Source: Alloprevotella sp. Lung230 (GTDB lineage Bacteria > Bacteroidota > Bacteroidia > Bacteroidales > Bacteroidaceae). From it: a DNA stretch of 40,941 bases. Positions 23,915-31,925 of the stretch are shown here, piece after piece (position 1 is the stretch's first letter; the number at the start of each line of letters is the position of its first letter). A program made the position numbers and the translations under genes. Below the pieces are notes generated by a model. That model was not told where the DNA came from. It did no database searches and saw only the letters and a program-made list of their open reading frames with translations. The stretch spans positions 1 through 40,941 of the forward strand of contig NZ_JACSUD010000020.1 of NCBI RefSeq assembly GCF_014385435.1. The letters are read 5' to 3'.

Positions 23915-25114
23915 ATGAAAAGTCTGAAAGAACTCTTCCGCATAGGTTATGGGCCCAGCAGCTCACACACGATGGGTCCGCGCACAGCGGCCGAAAAATA
24001 TCTTCGAAAACATCCCACAGCCTCTCGCTATAAGGTGACACTCTACGGCAGCTTGGCCGCTACAGGAAAAGGACACTTGACCGATGCTGCCATTTCCGAA
24101 GTCTTAGGGCCACATCGTACCCAAATCCAATGGTGTCCCGACATCGTACTCCCCTTCCATCCCAACGGTATGAAATTTGAAATTGTTGATGAACAGGGAA
24201 GTCCACACGAGGCTTGGACTGTATTCTCTGTGGGAGGAGGAGCTTTGGCCGAGGAGGGCGAAAGCGAACTCAACACTCCTGATGTCTATGAACTCAATCA
24301 CTTGGCCGACATTATGCGTTGGTGTTCAGAACGCGGAATGGACTACTGGAACTACGTGGATCATTGTGAGGGGACAGAAATCTGGGATTATCTACGCGAA
24401 GTGTGGCAGGTGATGGTTGAGGCGGTGGAACGTGGTCTTGAACATGAAGGAGTCCTTCCCGGAGGCCTCAACTTGCAGCGTAAAGCTCCCCGCTATTACA
24501 TCAAAGCCATGGGCTACGGCAAAAATCTACAATCACGCGGTCTTGTGTTCTCCTATGCTTTGGCAGTGAGCGAAGAAAATGCCGGAGGCGGTCGCATCGT
24601 CACCGCGCCCACCTGCGGTTCTTGTGGAGTCGTCCCCTCTGTGTTGTACCATATTCACAAAAGTCGGCAGATGAGCGATATCCGTATCCTTCATGCCTTG
24701 GCCACGGCAGGCGTTGTGGGTAACGTAGCTAAAACATTGGCTTCTATTTCCGGAGCTGAAGCCGGATGCCAAGCCGAAGTGGGTGTGGCCTGTGCCATGG
24801 CAGCAGCAGCGGCCAACTATTGTTTTGGAGGTGGTCTGAACACTGTTGAGTATGCCGCAGAAATGGGGCTCGAACACCATCTCGGGATGACCTGTGACCC
24901 TATCTGTGGATTGGTACAAATTCCTTGTATTGAGCGCAACGCTCATGCTGCCGCACGTGCTTTAGATGCCAACATGTATGCCACCTTTGCCGAGGGTATT
25001 CATCATATTTCCTACGATAAAGCTGTGATTGTGATGGGAAAGACCGGCCGTGACCTTCCTTCGCTCTATCGTGAGACATCAGAAGGCGGCTTGGCTGAGG
25101 AATACTACAAATAA
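23915..25114 (+). CDS. sdaA: L-serine ammonia-lyase (iron-sulfur type)
   Basis: 399 residues from MKSLKELFRIGYGPSSSHTM; the open frame begins 25 codons earlier, inside the end of fbp, without family similarity. The N-terminal beta domain carries GPSSSHTMGPRTAAEKYL, the hallmark of the family. The 4Fe-4S cysteines lie in APTCGSCGVVPSVLYH near 230 and in CDPICGLVQIPC near 330, as in the single-chain Bacteroides type. It deaminates serine to pyruvate and ammonia. The stop codon TAA (25112-25114) is the first three bases of a TIR element, so the end of the gene was either preserved or created when that element arrived. A hairpin terminator at 25227-25269 follows the element. Confidence 0.94.
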   Translation: MKSLKELFRIGYGPSSSHTMGPRTAAEKYLRKHPTASRYKVTLYGSLAATGKGHLTDAAISEVLGPHRTQIQWCPDIVLPFHPNGMKFEIVDEQGSPHEAWTVFSVGGGALAEEGESELNTPDVYELNHLADIMRWCSERGMDYWNYVDHCEGTEIWDYLREVWQVMVEAVERGLEHEGVLPGGLNLQRKAPRYYIKAMGYGKNLQSRGLVFSYALAVSEENAGGGRIVTAPTCGSCGVVPSVLYHIHKSRQMSDIRILHALATAGVVGNVAKTLASISGAEAGCQAEVGVACAMAAAAANYCFGGGLNTVEYAAEMGLEHHLGMTCDPICGLVQIPCIERNAHAAARALDANMYATFAEGIHHISYDKAVIVMGKTGRDLPSLYRETSEGGLAEEYYK

Positions 25115-25208
25115 GTAAGTGTTCAAGATTAATCGTAATTATCTTAGTCGTAGGATGTTCTTTACTTTGATACCATCTTTGTTTCAATTCATTTTGGACA
25201 CCTAATAT
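25112..25208. mobile_element. MITE-like element, copy 1 (internally deleted)
   Basis: The left end TAAGTAAGTGTTC (25112-25124) and right end GGACACCTAATAT (25196-25208) are imperfect inverted repeats. The first 74 bp match the reverse complement of 28957-29031 at roughly four in five positions, and the last 24 bp match the reverse complement of 28836-28859. The central hundred bases of copy 2 are missing here. No transposase is encoded. The first three bases form the sdaA stop codon. Confidence 0.75.
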
Positions 25209-25226
25209 CTGCAATCCATTTTATCT

Positions 25227-25283
25227 ATGCCCTACAAGTGGGGTCTTCAGCGACCTACTTGTGGGGCATATACTTGCCTTTTT
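25227..25283 (+). terminator. terminator after sdaA and the MITE
   Basis: ATGCCCTACAAGTGGG (25227-25242) pairs with CCTACTTGTGGGGCAT (25254-25269), two G-T pairs included, over an 11 nt loop. A T-run follows at 25279-25283, about 10 nt after the stem. Termination is probable but the T-run is late. Confidence 0.65.
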
Positions 25284-25345
25284 ATGCTTCTTCTGTTGTT
25301 TGAACAATGATTTTGGCTTGCGTAAGTGCAATTATTTCCATCAAG

Positions 25346-25377
25346 TTTGTGTGCCCACTATATTTTTCTTAACTTTG
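25346..25377 (+). promoter_or_regulatory. promoter of the nitroreductase gene
   Basis: TTTG (25346-25349), a 20 bp spacer and TAACTTTG (25370-25377) match the Bacteroidetes pattern exactly. The transcript should start near 25384, leaving a leader of about 17 nt. Confidence 0.85.
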
Positions 25378-25400
25378 CCCTACAATCAAAAGAATAGTCT

Positions 25401-25922
25401 ATGGATGCCCTCGAAATGTTGCTCACGCGGCGCAGTGTGAAAAGCTATTGGCCGGACAGGATGCCCGATGCCGAACTCATAGAGAAAGTGATAGAAGCCG
25501 GAACTTTCGCTCCTTCGGGACGCGGAAAGCAATCAGCGCTCATTGTGGCTATCACACAACAAGCAGTGCGCGATGAACTTTCGGCCATCAACGCCCAAAT
25601 TTTAGGAACAACGTCCGACCCTTTCTATGGGGCGCCGGTGGCGCTGTTGGTTTTAGCCGATAGCACATCACCCACCCATCGCGATGATGGAGCTTTAGTG
25701 ATGGGCAACCTGCTCAACGCTGCCCATGCTGTGGGATTAGGAGCTTGTTGGATACATCGTGCTCGCGAAACGTTTGAGACCGAACGCGGACAGCAACTTC
25801 TCCGTGATTGGGGTATCTCGGACCATTACGTAGGCATTGGCTATTGTGTGATGGGCTATGGCAACAAAACTCCACGTCCTGCAACACCGCGCAAAGCCGA
25901 TTATGTGCACTATATACGATGA
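25401..25922 (+). CDS. nitroreductase family flavoprotein
   Basis: 173 residues, typical of the short FMN-dependent nitroreductases. MLLTRRSVKSYWPDRMP at the N-terminus has the RRSxK FMN-phosphate contact. AGTFAPSGRGKQSALIV near 31-47 and ALVMGNLLNAAHAVGLGACWIH near 97-118 are the standard cofactor and dimer segments. The C-terminus GYCVMGYGNKTPRPATPRKA holds the last FMN-binding Arg/Lys. These enzymes reduce nitroaromatics, quinones or enones with NAD(P)H as soluble dimers; the natural substrate is not predictable. It has its own promoter and sits ahead of array D and aspS. A weak hairpin (25938-25958, GCTTC/GAAGC) follows the stop. Confidence 0.9.
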   Translation: MDALEMLLTRRSVKSYWPDRMPDAELIEKVIEAGTFAPSGRGKQSALIVAITQQAVRDELSAINAQILGTTSDPFYGAPVALLVLADSTSPTHRDDGALVMGNLLNAAHAVGLGACWIHRARETFETERGQQLLRDWGISDHYVGIGYCVMGYGNKTPRPATPRKADYVHYIR

Positions 25923-25965
25923 AACAGAAATAGCTCTGCAACGCTTCAACGAAGCTGCGTAAATT

Positions 25966-26028
25966 TACCTCAGAGATAATTTTTTCTACCTCAGAGATAA
26001 ATAAAACTACCTCTGAGGTAAATTTTTC
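25966..26028. repeat. Array D: three tandem 21 bp units (family 4)
   Basis: Units start at 25966, 25987 and 26008, exactly 21 bp apart, with TACCTCAGAGATAA, TACCTCAGAGATAA and TACCTCTGAGGTAA followed by an A/T-rich stretch ending in C. The third holds the palindrome TACCTC-T-GAGGTA (26008-26020). The array lies between the nitroreductase stop and aspS, 58 bp ahead of the aspS start. No TAnnTTTG box is visible between array and gene. Confidence 0.78.
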
Positions 26029-26085
26029 TTCTTCCTATATATTTATTTCTCTCCTCTTAATTGCAACTTCCAAACACATATCTCC

Positions 26086-27855
26086 ATGTATAGAACTCAT
26101 CATTGCGGTGAACTCCGCATTTCCGACGTTGGACAAACTGTGACACTCGCAGGCTGGGTGCAACGGCTTCGCAAAATGGGTGGAATGACCTTTGTCGATC
26201 TCCGCGACCGATATGGCATCACTCAATTGGTGTTTAACGAAGAAACCAATGCTGAACTTTGTGCACGTGCTAATAAGCTCGGCCGTGAATACGTTGTTCA
26301 AGTGGTCGGCCAAGTCAATGAACGCTATGCTAAAAACGAGAAGATGGACACCGGCGATATAGAAATCATCGTTGAGTCGCTCAATATCCTCAATGCTGCC
26401 GACACGCCTCCTTTCACGATAGAAGAAAATACAGATGGTGGAGATGACTTGCGCATGAAATATCGCTACCTCGATCTTCGCCGCAGTAATGTGCGGGCAA
26501 ATTTGGAACTTCGACACAAGTTTTGCCTGGCTGTGCGCCGCTATATGGACAGCCTCGATTTCCTCGAAATCGAAACTCCGGTGCTCGTTGGTTCTACCCC
26601 CGAGGGTGCCCGCGATTTCATCGTCCCCTCTCGTATGAATCCCGGGCAGTTCTACGCCCTGCCTCAAAGTCCGCAGACTCTCAAACAACTGCTTATGGTG
26701 GCAGGCATGGATCGTTATTTCCAAATCGTGAAATGTTTTCGCGACGAAGACCTTCGCGCCGACCGGCAACCCGAGTTTACACAGATTGACTGCGAGATGT
26801 CCTACGTGGAGCAGGACGACATCATCAACACTTTCGAGGGACTGACGAAATATCTCTTTAAGGAAGTGCGCAACTATGACCTTGGCGACGAGCCTTTCCT
26901 CCGTCTTTCTTGGCACGAAGCCATGCGTCGCTTCGGCAGCGACAAGCCCGATATGCGCTTCGGAATGGAGTTTGTCGAACTGATGGACATCATGAAAGGT
27001 ACCGGTGAATTTAGTGTCTTCAATGATGCGGCCTATATCGGTGGCATTTGTGCCGAAGGTTGTGCCGGCTATACTCGCAAGCAAATCGACGAACTCACCA
27101 ACTTCGTGAAATCGCAGCAGGTGGGTGCCAAAGGCTTGGTATATGCCCGCGTAGACGAAACCGGCAATGTCAAGAGCAGTGTGGACAAATTCTACACACC
27201 CGAAGTGCTCCAACAACTCAAAAATGCAATGGGAGCAAAGCCCGGCGACCTTATCCTCATTTTGAGCGGTGATGATGCCAACAAGACGCGCAAACAGTTG
27301 TGCGAACTTCGCCTGCTCATGGGTGAGCGTCTTGGTTTGCGCGACAAAAACAAGTTTGCTCTTCTGTGGGTGGTCGACTTCCCCATGTTTGAATATAGTG
27401 AAGAAGAAGGCCGCTTGATGGCGATGCACCATCCTTTCACCTCGCCCAAGCCCTCCGACATCGAGAAGCTCGACACCGACCCTGCCGATGTGTTGGCCGA
27501 TGCTTACGACATGGTGTGCAACGGTGTCGAAGTGGGTGGTGGCTCCATTCGTATTCACGATGCGGTGCTGCAAGCCAAGATTTTCAAAGTTCTCGGCTTT
27601 ACTCCCGAAAAGGCACAAGAACAATTTGGTTTCTTGATGAATGCCTTCAAATATGGTGCACCTCCCCATGGTGGTTTGGCCTATGGCCTCGACCGATTCG
27701 TCAGTCTCTTTGCCGGTCTCGACAGCATTCGAGACTGCATCGCTTTCCCCAAAAACAACTCTGGCCGCGATGTGATGCTTGACGCACCTTCTTTTGTAGA
27801 TGAAAAGCAATTGGACGAACTCCATTTGGACCTACGCCCTTTCGATACGAAATAA
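26086..27855 (+). CDS. aspS: aspartyl-tRNA synthetase
   Basis: 589 residues, the bacterial-type length. The N-terminal OB-fold binds the anticodon ([32 protein letters not shown]). The class II catalytic core has [20 protein letters not shown], motif 2 in [19 protein letters not shown], the inserted GAD domain at about 290-420, and motif 3 in [16 protein letters not shown] near 550. It charges tRNA-Asp, and whether it also charges tRNA-Asn depends on gatCAB elsewhere. The start at [11 protein letters not shown] agrees with the family. A terminator at 27881-27912 follows. Its promoter is unclear: array D occupies the leader, so readthrough from the nitroreductase transcript is possible. Confidence 0.96.
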   Translation: MYRTHHCGELRISDVGQTVTLAGWVQRLRKMGGMTFVDLRDRYGITQLVFNEETNAELCARANKLGREYVVQVVGQVNERYAKNEKMDTGDIEIIVESLNILNAADTPPFTIEENTDGGDDLRMKYRYLDLRRSNVRANLELRHKFCLAVRRYMDSLDFLEIETPVLVGSTPEGARDFIVPSRMNPGQFYALPQSPQTLKQLLMVAGMDRYFQIVKCFRDEDLRADRQPEFTQIDCEMSYVEQDDIINTFEGLTKYLFKEVRNYDLGDEPFLRLSWHEAMRRFGSDKPDMRFGMEFVELMDIMKGTGEFSVFNDAAYIGGICAEGCAGYTRKQIDELTNFVKSQQVGAKGLVYARVDETGNVKSSVDKFYTPEVLQQLKNAMGAKPGDLILILSGDDANKTRKQLCELRLLMGERLGLRDKNKFALLWVVDFPMFEYSEEEGRLMAMHHPFTSPKPSDIEKLDTDPADVLADAYDMVCNGVEVGGGSIRIHDAVLQAKIFKVLGFTPEKAQEQFGFLMNAFKYGAPPHGGLAYGLDRFVSLFAGLDSIRDCIAFPKNNSGRDVMLDAPSFVDEKQLDELHLDLRPFDTK

Positions 27856-27880
27856 AGACATCCGAAACAACATAAAAGAG

Positions 27881-27920
27881 GATTGCACCTCAACCTCGGT
27901 TGGGGTGCAATCGTTTATTT
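27881..27920 (+). terminator. aspS terminator
   Basis: GATTGCACC (27881-27889) pairs with GGTGCAATC (27904-27912), with CAA/TTG pairing inside, followed by GTTTATTTT. It lies 25 bp past the aspS stop and just before yicC. Confidence 0.82.
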
Positions 27921-27930
27921 TGAGAACACT

Positions 27931-28815
27931 ATGATATATTCAATGACAGGCTACGGCAAAGCCGATGCCGAATATAATGGAAAGAAAATTCATGTTGAGG
28001 TGAAGTCGCTCAACAGCAAAGCCCTCGATCTCAACACACGCATTGCACCGCTCTATCGTGAGAAGGAAATCGAACTGCGCCGCATGGTGGCTGCGGAGTT
28101 GGAGCGTGGCAAGGTCGATTTCAGCATCTGGTGCGAAAAGTCGGCCGAACAAGCCGGAAGTACTCTCAATCCCGACATCGTTGCGGCCTACGTGCAGCAG
28201 ATTCGTAGCATCAGCCAGAACGTAGAAGGTCTGCAAGCCCCCTCCCATGCAGAGATGTGGGAAATCTTGGTGCGTCTGCCCGAACTCACCCAGTCATCCA
28301 CTGTCGAGGAACTTACGGAGGAGGAATGGGCAGTGGTGGCTGCTGCCACCCAAGAGGCGCTGCATCAATTGACGCTGTTTCGCCAACAAGAGGGAGAGGC
28401 ATTGATGAAGAAGTTCAACAAGAACATTGACACCATCGAAGCCTTGCTCCGAAGCATCGAACCCTTTGAAATGCAGCGTGTGGAGAAAATCCGTGCACGG
28501 CTCGAAGACCGACTGGCCGAACTGCGCGGTGTGGATTACGACAAGAATCGCCTCGAACAGGAACTCATCTACTACATCGAAAAGCTCGACATAAACGAGG
28601 AGAAACAACGTCTGACCAACCACCTCAACTACTTCCGCGAAACGATGGCCAACGGACGGGGTCAAGGCAAGAAGCTCGGATTCATCGCCCAAGAGATGGG
28701 ACGAGAAATCAACACCACCGGTTCAAAAAGCAATCAAGCGGAGATGCAAAACATCGTGGTGAAGATGAAAGATGAGCTCGAGCAAATCAAAGAGCAAGTG
28801 CTGAATGTGATGTAA
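27931..28815 (+). CDS. YicC family endoribonuclease-like protein
   Basis: 294 residues from MIYSMTGYGKA, the invariant N-terminus of the family; the frame opens 16 codons earlier, inside the aspS terminator. The middle is helical with acidic runs (VEELTEEEWAVVAAATQEAL). The C-terminal DUF1732 part includes RLTNHLNYFRETMANGRGQG, KKLGFIAQEMGREINTTGSK and the closing MKDELEQIKEQVLNVM. YicC proteins have been reported to cleave or steer decay of small RNAs in E. coli. In many bacteria yicC stands next to gmk, as here; the gap to gmk (215 bp) is filled by a MITE. Confidence 0.92.
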   Translation: MIYSMTGYGKADAEYNGKKIHVEVKSLNSKALDLNTRIAPLYREKEIELRRMVAAELERGKVDFSIWCEKSAEQAGSTLNPDIVAAYVQQIRSISQNVEGLQAPSHAEMWEILVRLPELTQSSTVEELTEEEWAVVAAATQEALHQLTLFRQQEGEALMKKFNKNIDTIEALLRSIEPFEMQRVEKIRARLEDRLAELRGVDYDKNRLEQELIYYIEKLDINEEKQRLTNHLNYFRETMANGRGQGKKLGFIAQEMGREINTTGSKSNQAEMQNIVVKMKDELEQIKEQVLNVM

Positions 28816-28835
28816 TCTACCGCTCAACCAACAAC

Positions 28836-29031
28836 TAAGTAGGTGTTCCGAATGAATTGATACGAGATTTGTTTCATTTTTTTCGTCAGCTCGTCTTTGC
28901 GAAGAAGTAGTGTAGCGGGCTACACGACTTAAACAAAGGCAAGATGGCGGAAAAGGGAGACAAAGGTAGCATCAAAGTAGAGAACAGCCTACGGATAAAA
29001 ATAGCTACGATTAATTTTGAACACCTACTTA
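28836..29031. mobile_element. MITE-like element, copy 2 (196 bp), abutting the gmk start
   Basis: Perfect 13 bp inverted ends: TAAGTAGGTGTTC (28836-28848) and GAACACCTACTTA (29019-29031). If the outer TA on each side is the target duplication, the ends are AGTAGGTGTTC. The centre holds a stable hairpin (GTGTAGC-GG-GCTACAC, 28911-28926). No transposase is present. The last base of the right end is the A of the gmk ATG. The inverted, shortened copy 1 lies at 25112-25208. Confidence 0.78.
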
Positions 29032-29597
29032 TGACCAAAGTAATTGTCTTTTCAGCCCCTTCGGGTTCAGGTAAAAGCACATTGGTGAACTATCTCCTCC
29101 AGCGTGGCGTGAACCTCCACTTTTCCATCAGTGCCACCAGCCGACCGCCTCGTGGGACGGAGCGGCACGGAGTGGAATACTACTTCCTGACGCCCGAAGC
29201 CTTTCGAGAGCGCATCGCGTCCGGTGACTTTCTCGAATATGAAGAAGTCTATCAAGACCGCTTCTATGGAACGCTCAAACAGCAACTCGACCACCAGTTG
29301 GAAGCCGGAGAGAACGTCATTTGCGATGTCGATGTGAAGGGAGGTATCAGCATCAAGCAGCATTATGGCGCCCGTTGCCTGAGCGTCTTCATCCAGCCGC
29401 CTTCCATCGAGGCTCTGCGCGTCCGCTTAGAGGGGCGCGGCACCGAAACGCCCGAGGCCATTCAGATGCGCCTTGACAAAGCAGCTTACGAAATGTCGTT
29501 TGCCGACCAGTTTGACACCATCATCGTCAATGATGACTTAGCAGCCGCCCAAGCAGAAATCTACAAGGTAGTGACCACCTTCCTTGACGAGGCATAA
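29031..29597 (+). CDS. gmk: guanylate kinase
   Basis: 188 residues from MTKVIVFSAPSGSGKST. It converts GMP and ATP to GDP and ADP. The P-loop is SAPSGSGKST (8-17). SRPPRGTERHGVEYYFLTPE near 37-56 binds GMP, and VICDVDVKGGISIKQ and RGTETPEAIQMRL complete the fold. The frame is open upstream to an ATG at 28944 inside the MITE, which would add 29 residues unlike any guanylate kinase, so 29031 is preferred. Because the MITE ends at the start codon, the whole leader and initiation region belong to the element. A bidirectional terminator follows at 29603-29635. Confidence 0.95.
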   Translation: MTKVIVFSAPSGSGKSTLVNYLLQRGVNLHFSISATSRPPRGTERHGVEYYFLTPEAFRERIASGDFLEYEEVYQDRFYGTLKQQLDHQLEAGENVICDVDVKGGISIKQHYGARCLSVFIQPPSIEALRVRLEGRGTETPEAIQMRLDKAAYEMSFADQFDTIIVNDDLAAAQAEIYKVVTTFLDEA

Positions 29598-29602
29598 AAT
29601 GA

Positions 29603-29638
29603 GGGAAGCAGTCTCTTTGAAAGAGGCTGCTTCCCTTT
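29603..29638. terminator. bidirectional terminator between gmk and the 5'-nucleotidase
   Basis: GGGAAGCAG (29603-29611) pairs with CTGCTTCCC (29627-29635) and CTCTT with AAGAG, over a 3 nt loop. TTTTA follows on + and a T-rich stretch follows on -, so it can serve both convergent genes. Confidence 0.88.
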
Positions 29639-29655
29639 TATCGAAACGGCCGACG

Positions 29656-31416
29656 CTATTCTTTTCGGCCTTGAAAGAGGAAAGTGGCATCGCGCTCACC
29701 GGCGTTGGCGGCCCAACCATCGGGGATGAAGCGCCATTGGAAGAGGGGCTCAGGGGCAATCTTATCGTGGCGACTGATTTCTTCAATCATATAGTGGCGG
29801 ATTTCTTTGGGCGAGGTCCAGACGACACGGGCAGGAAGAGAGTCGGCAGTGATGCCGGTGCCACGAGCGAGGAGATGACCACCGCCCAGTGCACGATAGG
29901 AGTTGATGGCCACACGATAGGTGCGGGTGGAGAGGAAAGGCTTGCCATCGGCCATGGAGGAGATGACCACCTTTCGACCTTTGGGCTTGCGCAGGTCGAC
30001 GGTGTAGCGGATGCCGGCCGCGGAGTCGAAGTTGTAGGAGGAGGTTTGGAGGCGTTGCCAGTTTTCCTTTTTGTCGGCGGCATCGTTGCGGAAGAGGAGC
30101 ATGTGATCGGTGGGGCTGTGCATCTGCGCGGTCCATCCGGCATAGCTTTCTTCGAGATAGTTCTTGATTTCGGCACCGGTCATCTTGATGACGTAAAGGC
30201 TGTTTTCGTATTTGTAGAGGTTGAACATGTCGCCCATGGTGATGGGGCCCTCGGGGATTTCGGCATCGAAGGAGAGGGGGGCGGCGAAGGAGATGTCGGC
30301 TCCGCTCACTTTGAGTTGCACTTGGTGGATGAAATCGACAAAGGCAGAGGGGCCGAAGAAGGCGGGACGAGTGCTCATCGGGGCTTCGTTGCGGCCGATG
30401 ACTTTGGCGGTGTAGGCTTTGACGGCTTCAAACTCTTTCTGGAAGCGGGCCATGAAATCGGGGTCAGGCTGCTCGTCGTTGATGTTGACCAGGGCACCGG
30501 AAAGGCTCTTCTCGACCACGCGCTTTCGGGCATCACGGCGCACACTGATGTTGGCCTGGGCCACGTGTTCGGCGTTGTAGCCGGCATTGAGGATGAGCGT
30601 CTTCTTGCCGGACACCTTGTTGGTAATCCAGCGGTTGGCCAAACGGTGGTCGTGTCCGCAGAAGATGATGTCGATGTCGGGCACTTGCTCAGCAATCTGG
30701 TAGGCGGCGTGTTCGAGCATGGTGCCACCGGCACCTTCCTCACCTACTCCGCTGTGCATCAGGACCACCACGATGTCGGCCTTACCGGCGCGGCGCATAA
30801 TGGGGACCACGCGGCGGGCATTTTCGAGTTGGTCGCGAAACTCGAGGCCCGACCAGGCGGCGGGGGGAATCTGTTGCGGGATGGCGGGTGTGATGAGACC
30901 GAGGAAACCGACCTGCACGCCGTCGACCTCCTCCATAGTGTAGGCGGTGAAATAGCCCTTCTTGGCAGCGACGTCGCGCACATTGGCGCCGAGCACAGAG
31001 AATCCACAGTCGTTCATCCAGCGGTCGTAGACGCTGTGGCCGGTCTCGATGTCGTGGTTGCCGGGAGTGGAACACACGGCTTCGAGGTAGTTGACCACGG
31101 CGGCAGCGAGGTGGGGCGATTGGGTGTCGACGTAGTTGTAGTAGTAAGCCGTGGGCTGACCTTGGAGGATGTCGCCGTTGTCAACGTAGAGCACGCGGTG
31201 GTTGCCCATCTCGGAGCGGAGGCGTTTGACGTAGGTAGCGACGCGGCTCATGCTGCCCGGTCCGGGACGGTGGTTGATGAAGTCGTAGGGGAAGTAGTTG
31301 CCGTGGACATCGGTGGTCTCGATGATGGAGAAGCGCACTTCATCGTTTTGCGAACGGCCGGCGTTCGGGGCGAGGAACAGCGGGAGGAGGAAAAGGGGAC
31401 GGAGGAAAGATTTCAT
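29656..31416 (-). CDS. exported 5'-nucleotidase / 2',3'-cyclic-nucleotide phosphodiesterase family protein
   Basis: 586 residues. Residues 1-22 look like a signal peptide (LFLAPNAGRS|Q). The N-terminal calcineurin-like domain has the metal motifs TDVHGNYFPYD near 35-45, VDNGDILQGQPTAYY near 78-92, CSTPGNHDIETGH near 115-127, and IIFCGHDHRL near 250. The C-terminal 5_nucleotid_C domain covers about 350-560 and includes ADISFAAPLSFDAEIPEG and the substrate-stacking region near SYAGWTAQMHSP. These periplasmic or surface enzymes strip phosphate from nucleotides to salvage nucleosides and phosphate. Its start overlaps the folA stop by 4 bp, so it is translationally coupled to the DHFR gene, which is unusual for an exported enzyme. 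Confidence 0.9.
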   Translation of the reverse strand: MKSFLRPLFLLPLFLAPNAGRSQNDEVRFSIIETTDVHGNYFPYDFINHRPGPGSMSRVATYVKRLRSEMGNHRVLYVDNGDILQGQPTAYYYNYVDTQSPHLAAAVVNYLEAVCSTPGNHDIETGHSVYDRWMNDCGFSVLGANVRDVAAKKGYFTAYTMEEVDGVQVGFLGLITPAIPQQIPPAAWSGLEFRDQLENARRVVPIMRRAGKADIVVVLMHSGVGEEGAGGTMLEHAAYQIAEQVPDIDIIFCGHDHRLANRWITNKVSGKKTLILNAGYNAEHVAQANISVRRDARKRVVEKSLSGALVNINDEQPDPDFMARFQKEFEAVKAYTAKVIGRNEAPMSTRPAFFGPSAFVDFIHQVQLKVSGADISFAAPLSFDAEIPEGPITMGDMFNLYKYENSLYVIKMTGAEIKNYLEESYAGWTAQMHSPTDHMLLFRNDAADKKENWQRLQTSSYNFDSAAGIRYTVDLRKPKGRKVVISSMADGKPFLSTRTYRVAINSYRALGGGHLLARGTGITADSLPARVVWTSPKEIRHYMIEEISRHDKIAPEPLFQWRFIPDGWAANAGERDATFLFQGRKE

Positions 31417-31895
31417 TTGCGAAGATAATCGGTGAAGGTGTAGGCCGGCGTATCCCCGTCGGCAGGATGGTATTCAGAGGAGACGACGTCCCACAGTCTG
31501 GGGTCGATCTCGGGGAAAAAGGCATCGGCATGTTCGGGCAGGGCGTGGATGTGGGTGAGGCAGAGGCGGTGGGCTAGCGGGAGCGCAGCGGCATAGACGG
31601 CGGCGCCGCCGATGACGAAGACTTCCTCGCCGACGGCGGCATCGAGGGCGGCTTGGAGGGAGGGAAAGACTTCAGTGTCGGGCCAGGCTCGGCCACCGGT
31701 GCGAGAGAGGACGAGGTTGCGGCGGTGGGGCAAAGCGCCTTTGGGGAGGGACTCAAAAGTGCGGCGTCCCATGATGATGGTGTGGCCGGTGGTGAGGGCT
31801 TTGAAGCGTTGGAGGTCGGCGCGGATGGGATAGAGAAGGCGGTTTTGAAAGCCGATGGCATTGTCCTGAGCCAGGGCGCAGATGAGGGTAATCAT
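31413..31895 (-). CDS. folA: dihydrofolate reductase
   Basis: 160 residues, the usual bacterial length (E. coli 159). It reduces dihydrofolate to tetrahydrofolate with NADPH. The catalytic acid is Asp27 in YPIRADLQRFK. HTIIMGRRTFESLP near 38-51 binds NADPH, and EEVFVIGGAAVYAAAL near 90-105 holds the GG turn. The residue equivalent to the widely conserved Trp22 of E. coli DHFR is Tyr here (RLLYPIRAD), and the preceding Pro is Leu. The catalytic loop otherwise looks intact. It lies 30 bp after thyA and overlaps the nucleotidase gene, giving the operon thyA-folA-nucleotidase on the - strand. ThyA makes dihydrofolate, which this enzyme recycles. Confidence 0.94.
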   Translation of the reverse strand: MITLICALAQDNAIGFQNRLLYPIRADLQRFKALTTGHTIIMGRRTFESLPKGALPHRRNLVLSRTGGRAWPDTEVFPSLQAALDAAVGEEVFVIGGAAVYAAALPLAHRLCLTHIHALPEHADAFFPEIDPRLWDVVSSEYHPADGDTPAYTFTDYLRK

Positions 31896-31925
31896 GACGG
31901 GGGAGGGGATTTCTTGGGGGCGGCG

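Noticed and set aside
26035-27825. 596-residue - strand frame opposite aspS
   Set aside because: Antisense shadow of an unmistakable aspartyl-tRNA synthetase; no domain or promoter seen.
29584-31428. 614-residue + strand frame opposite the 5'-nucleotidase
   Set aside because: Antisense shadow; its composition (G, V, E, H) mirrors the codon bias of the opposite gene, which has all its catalytic motifs.
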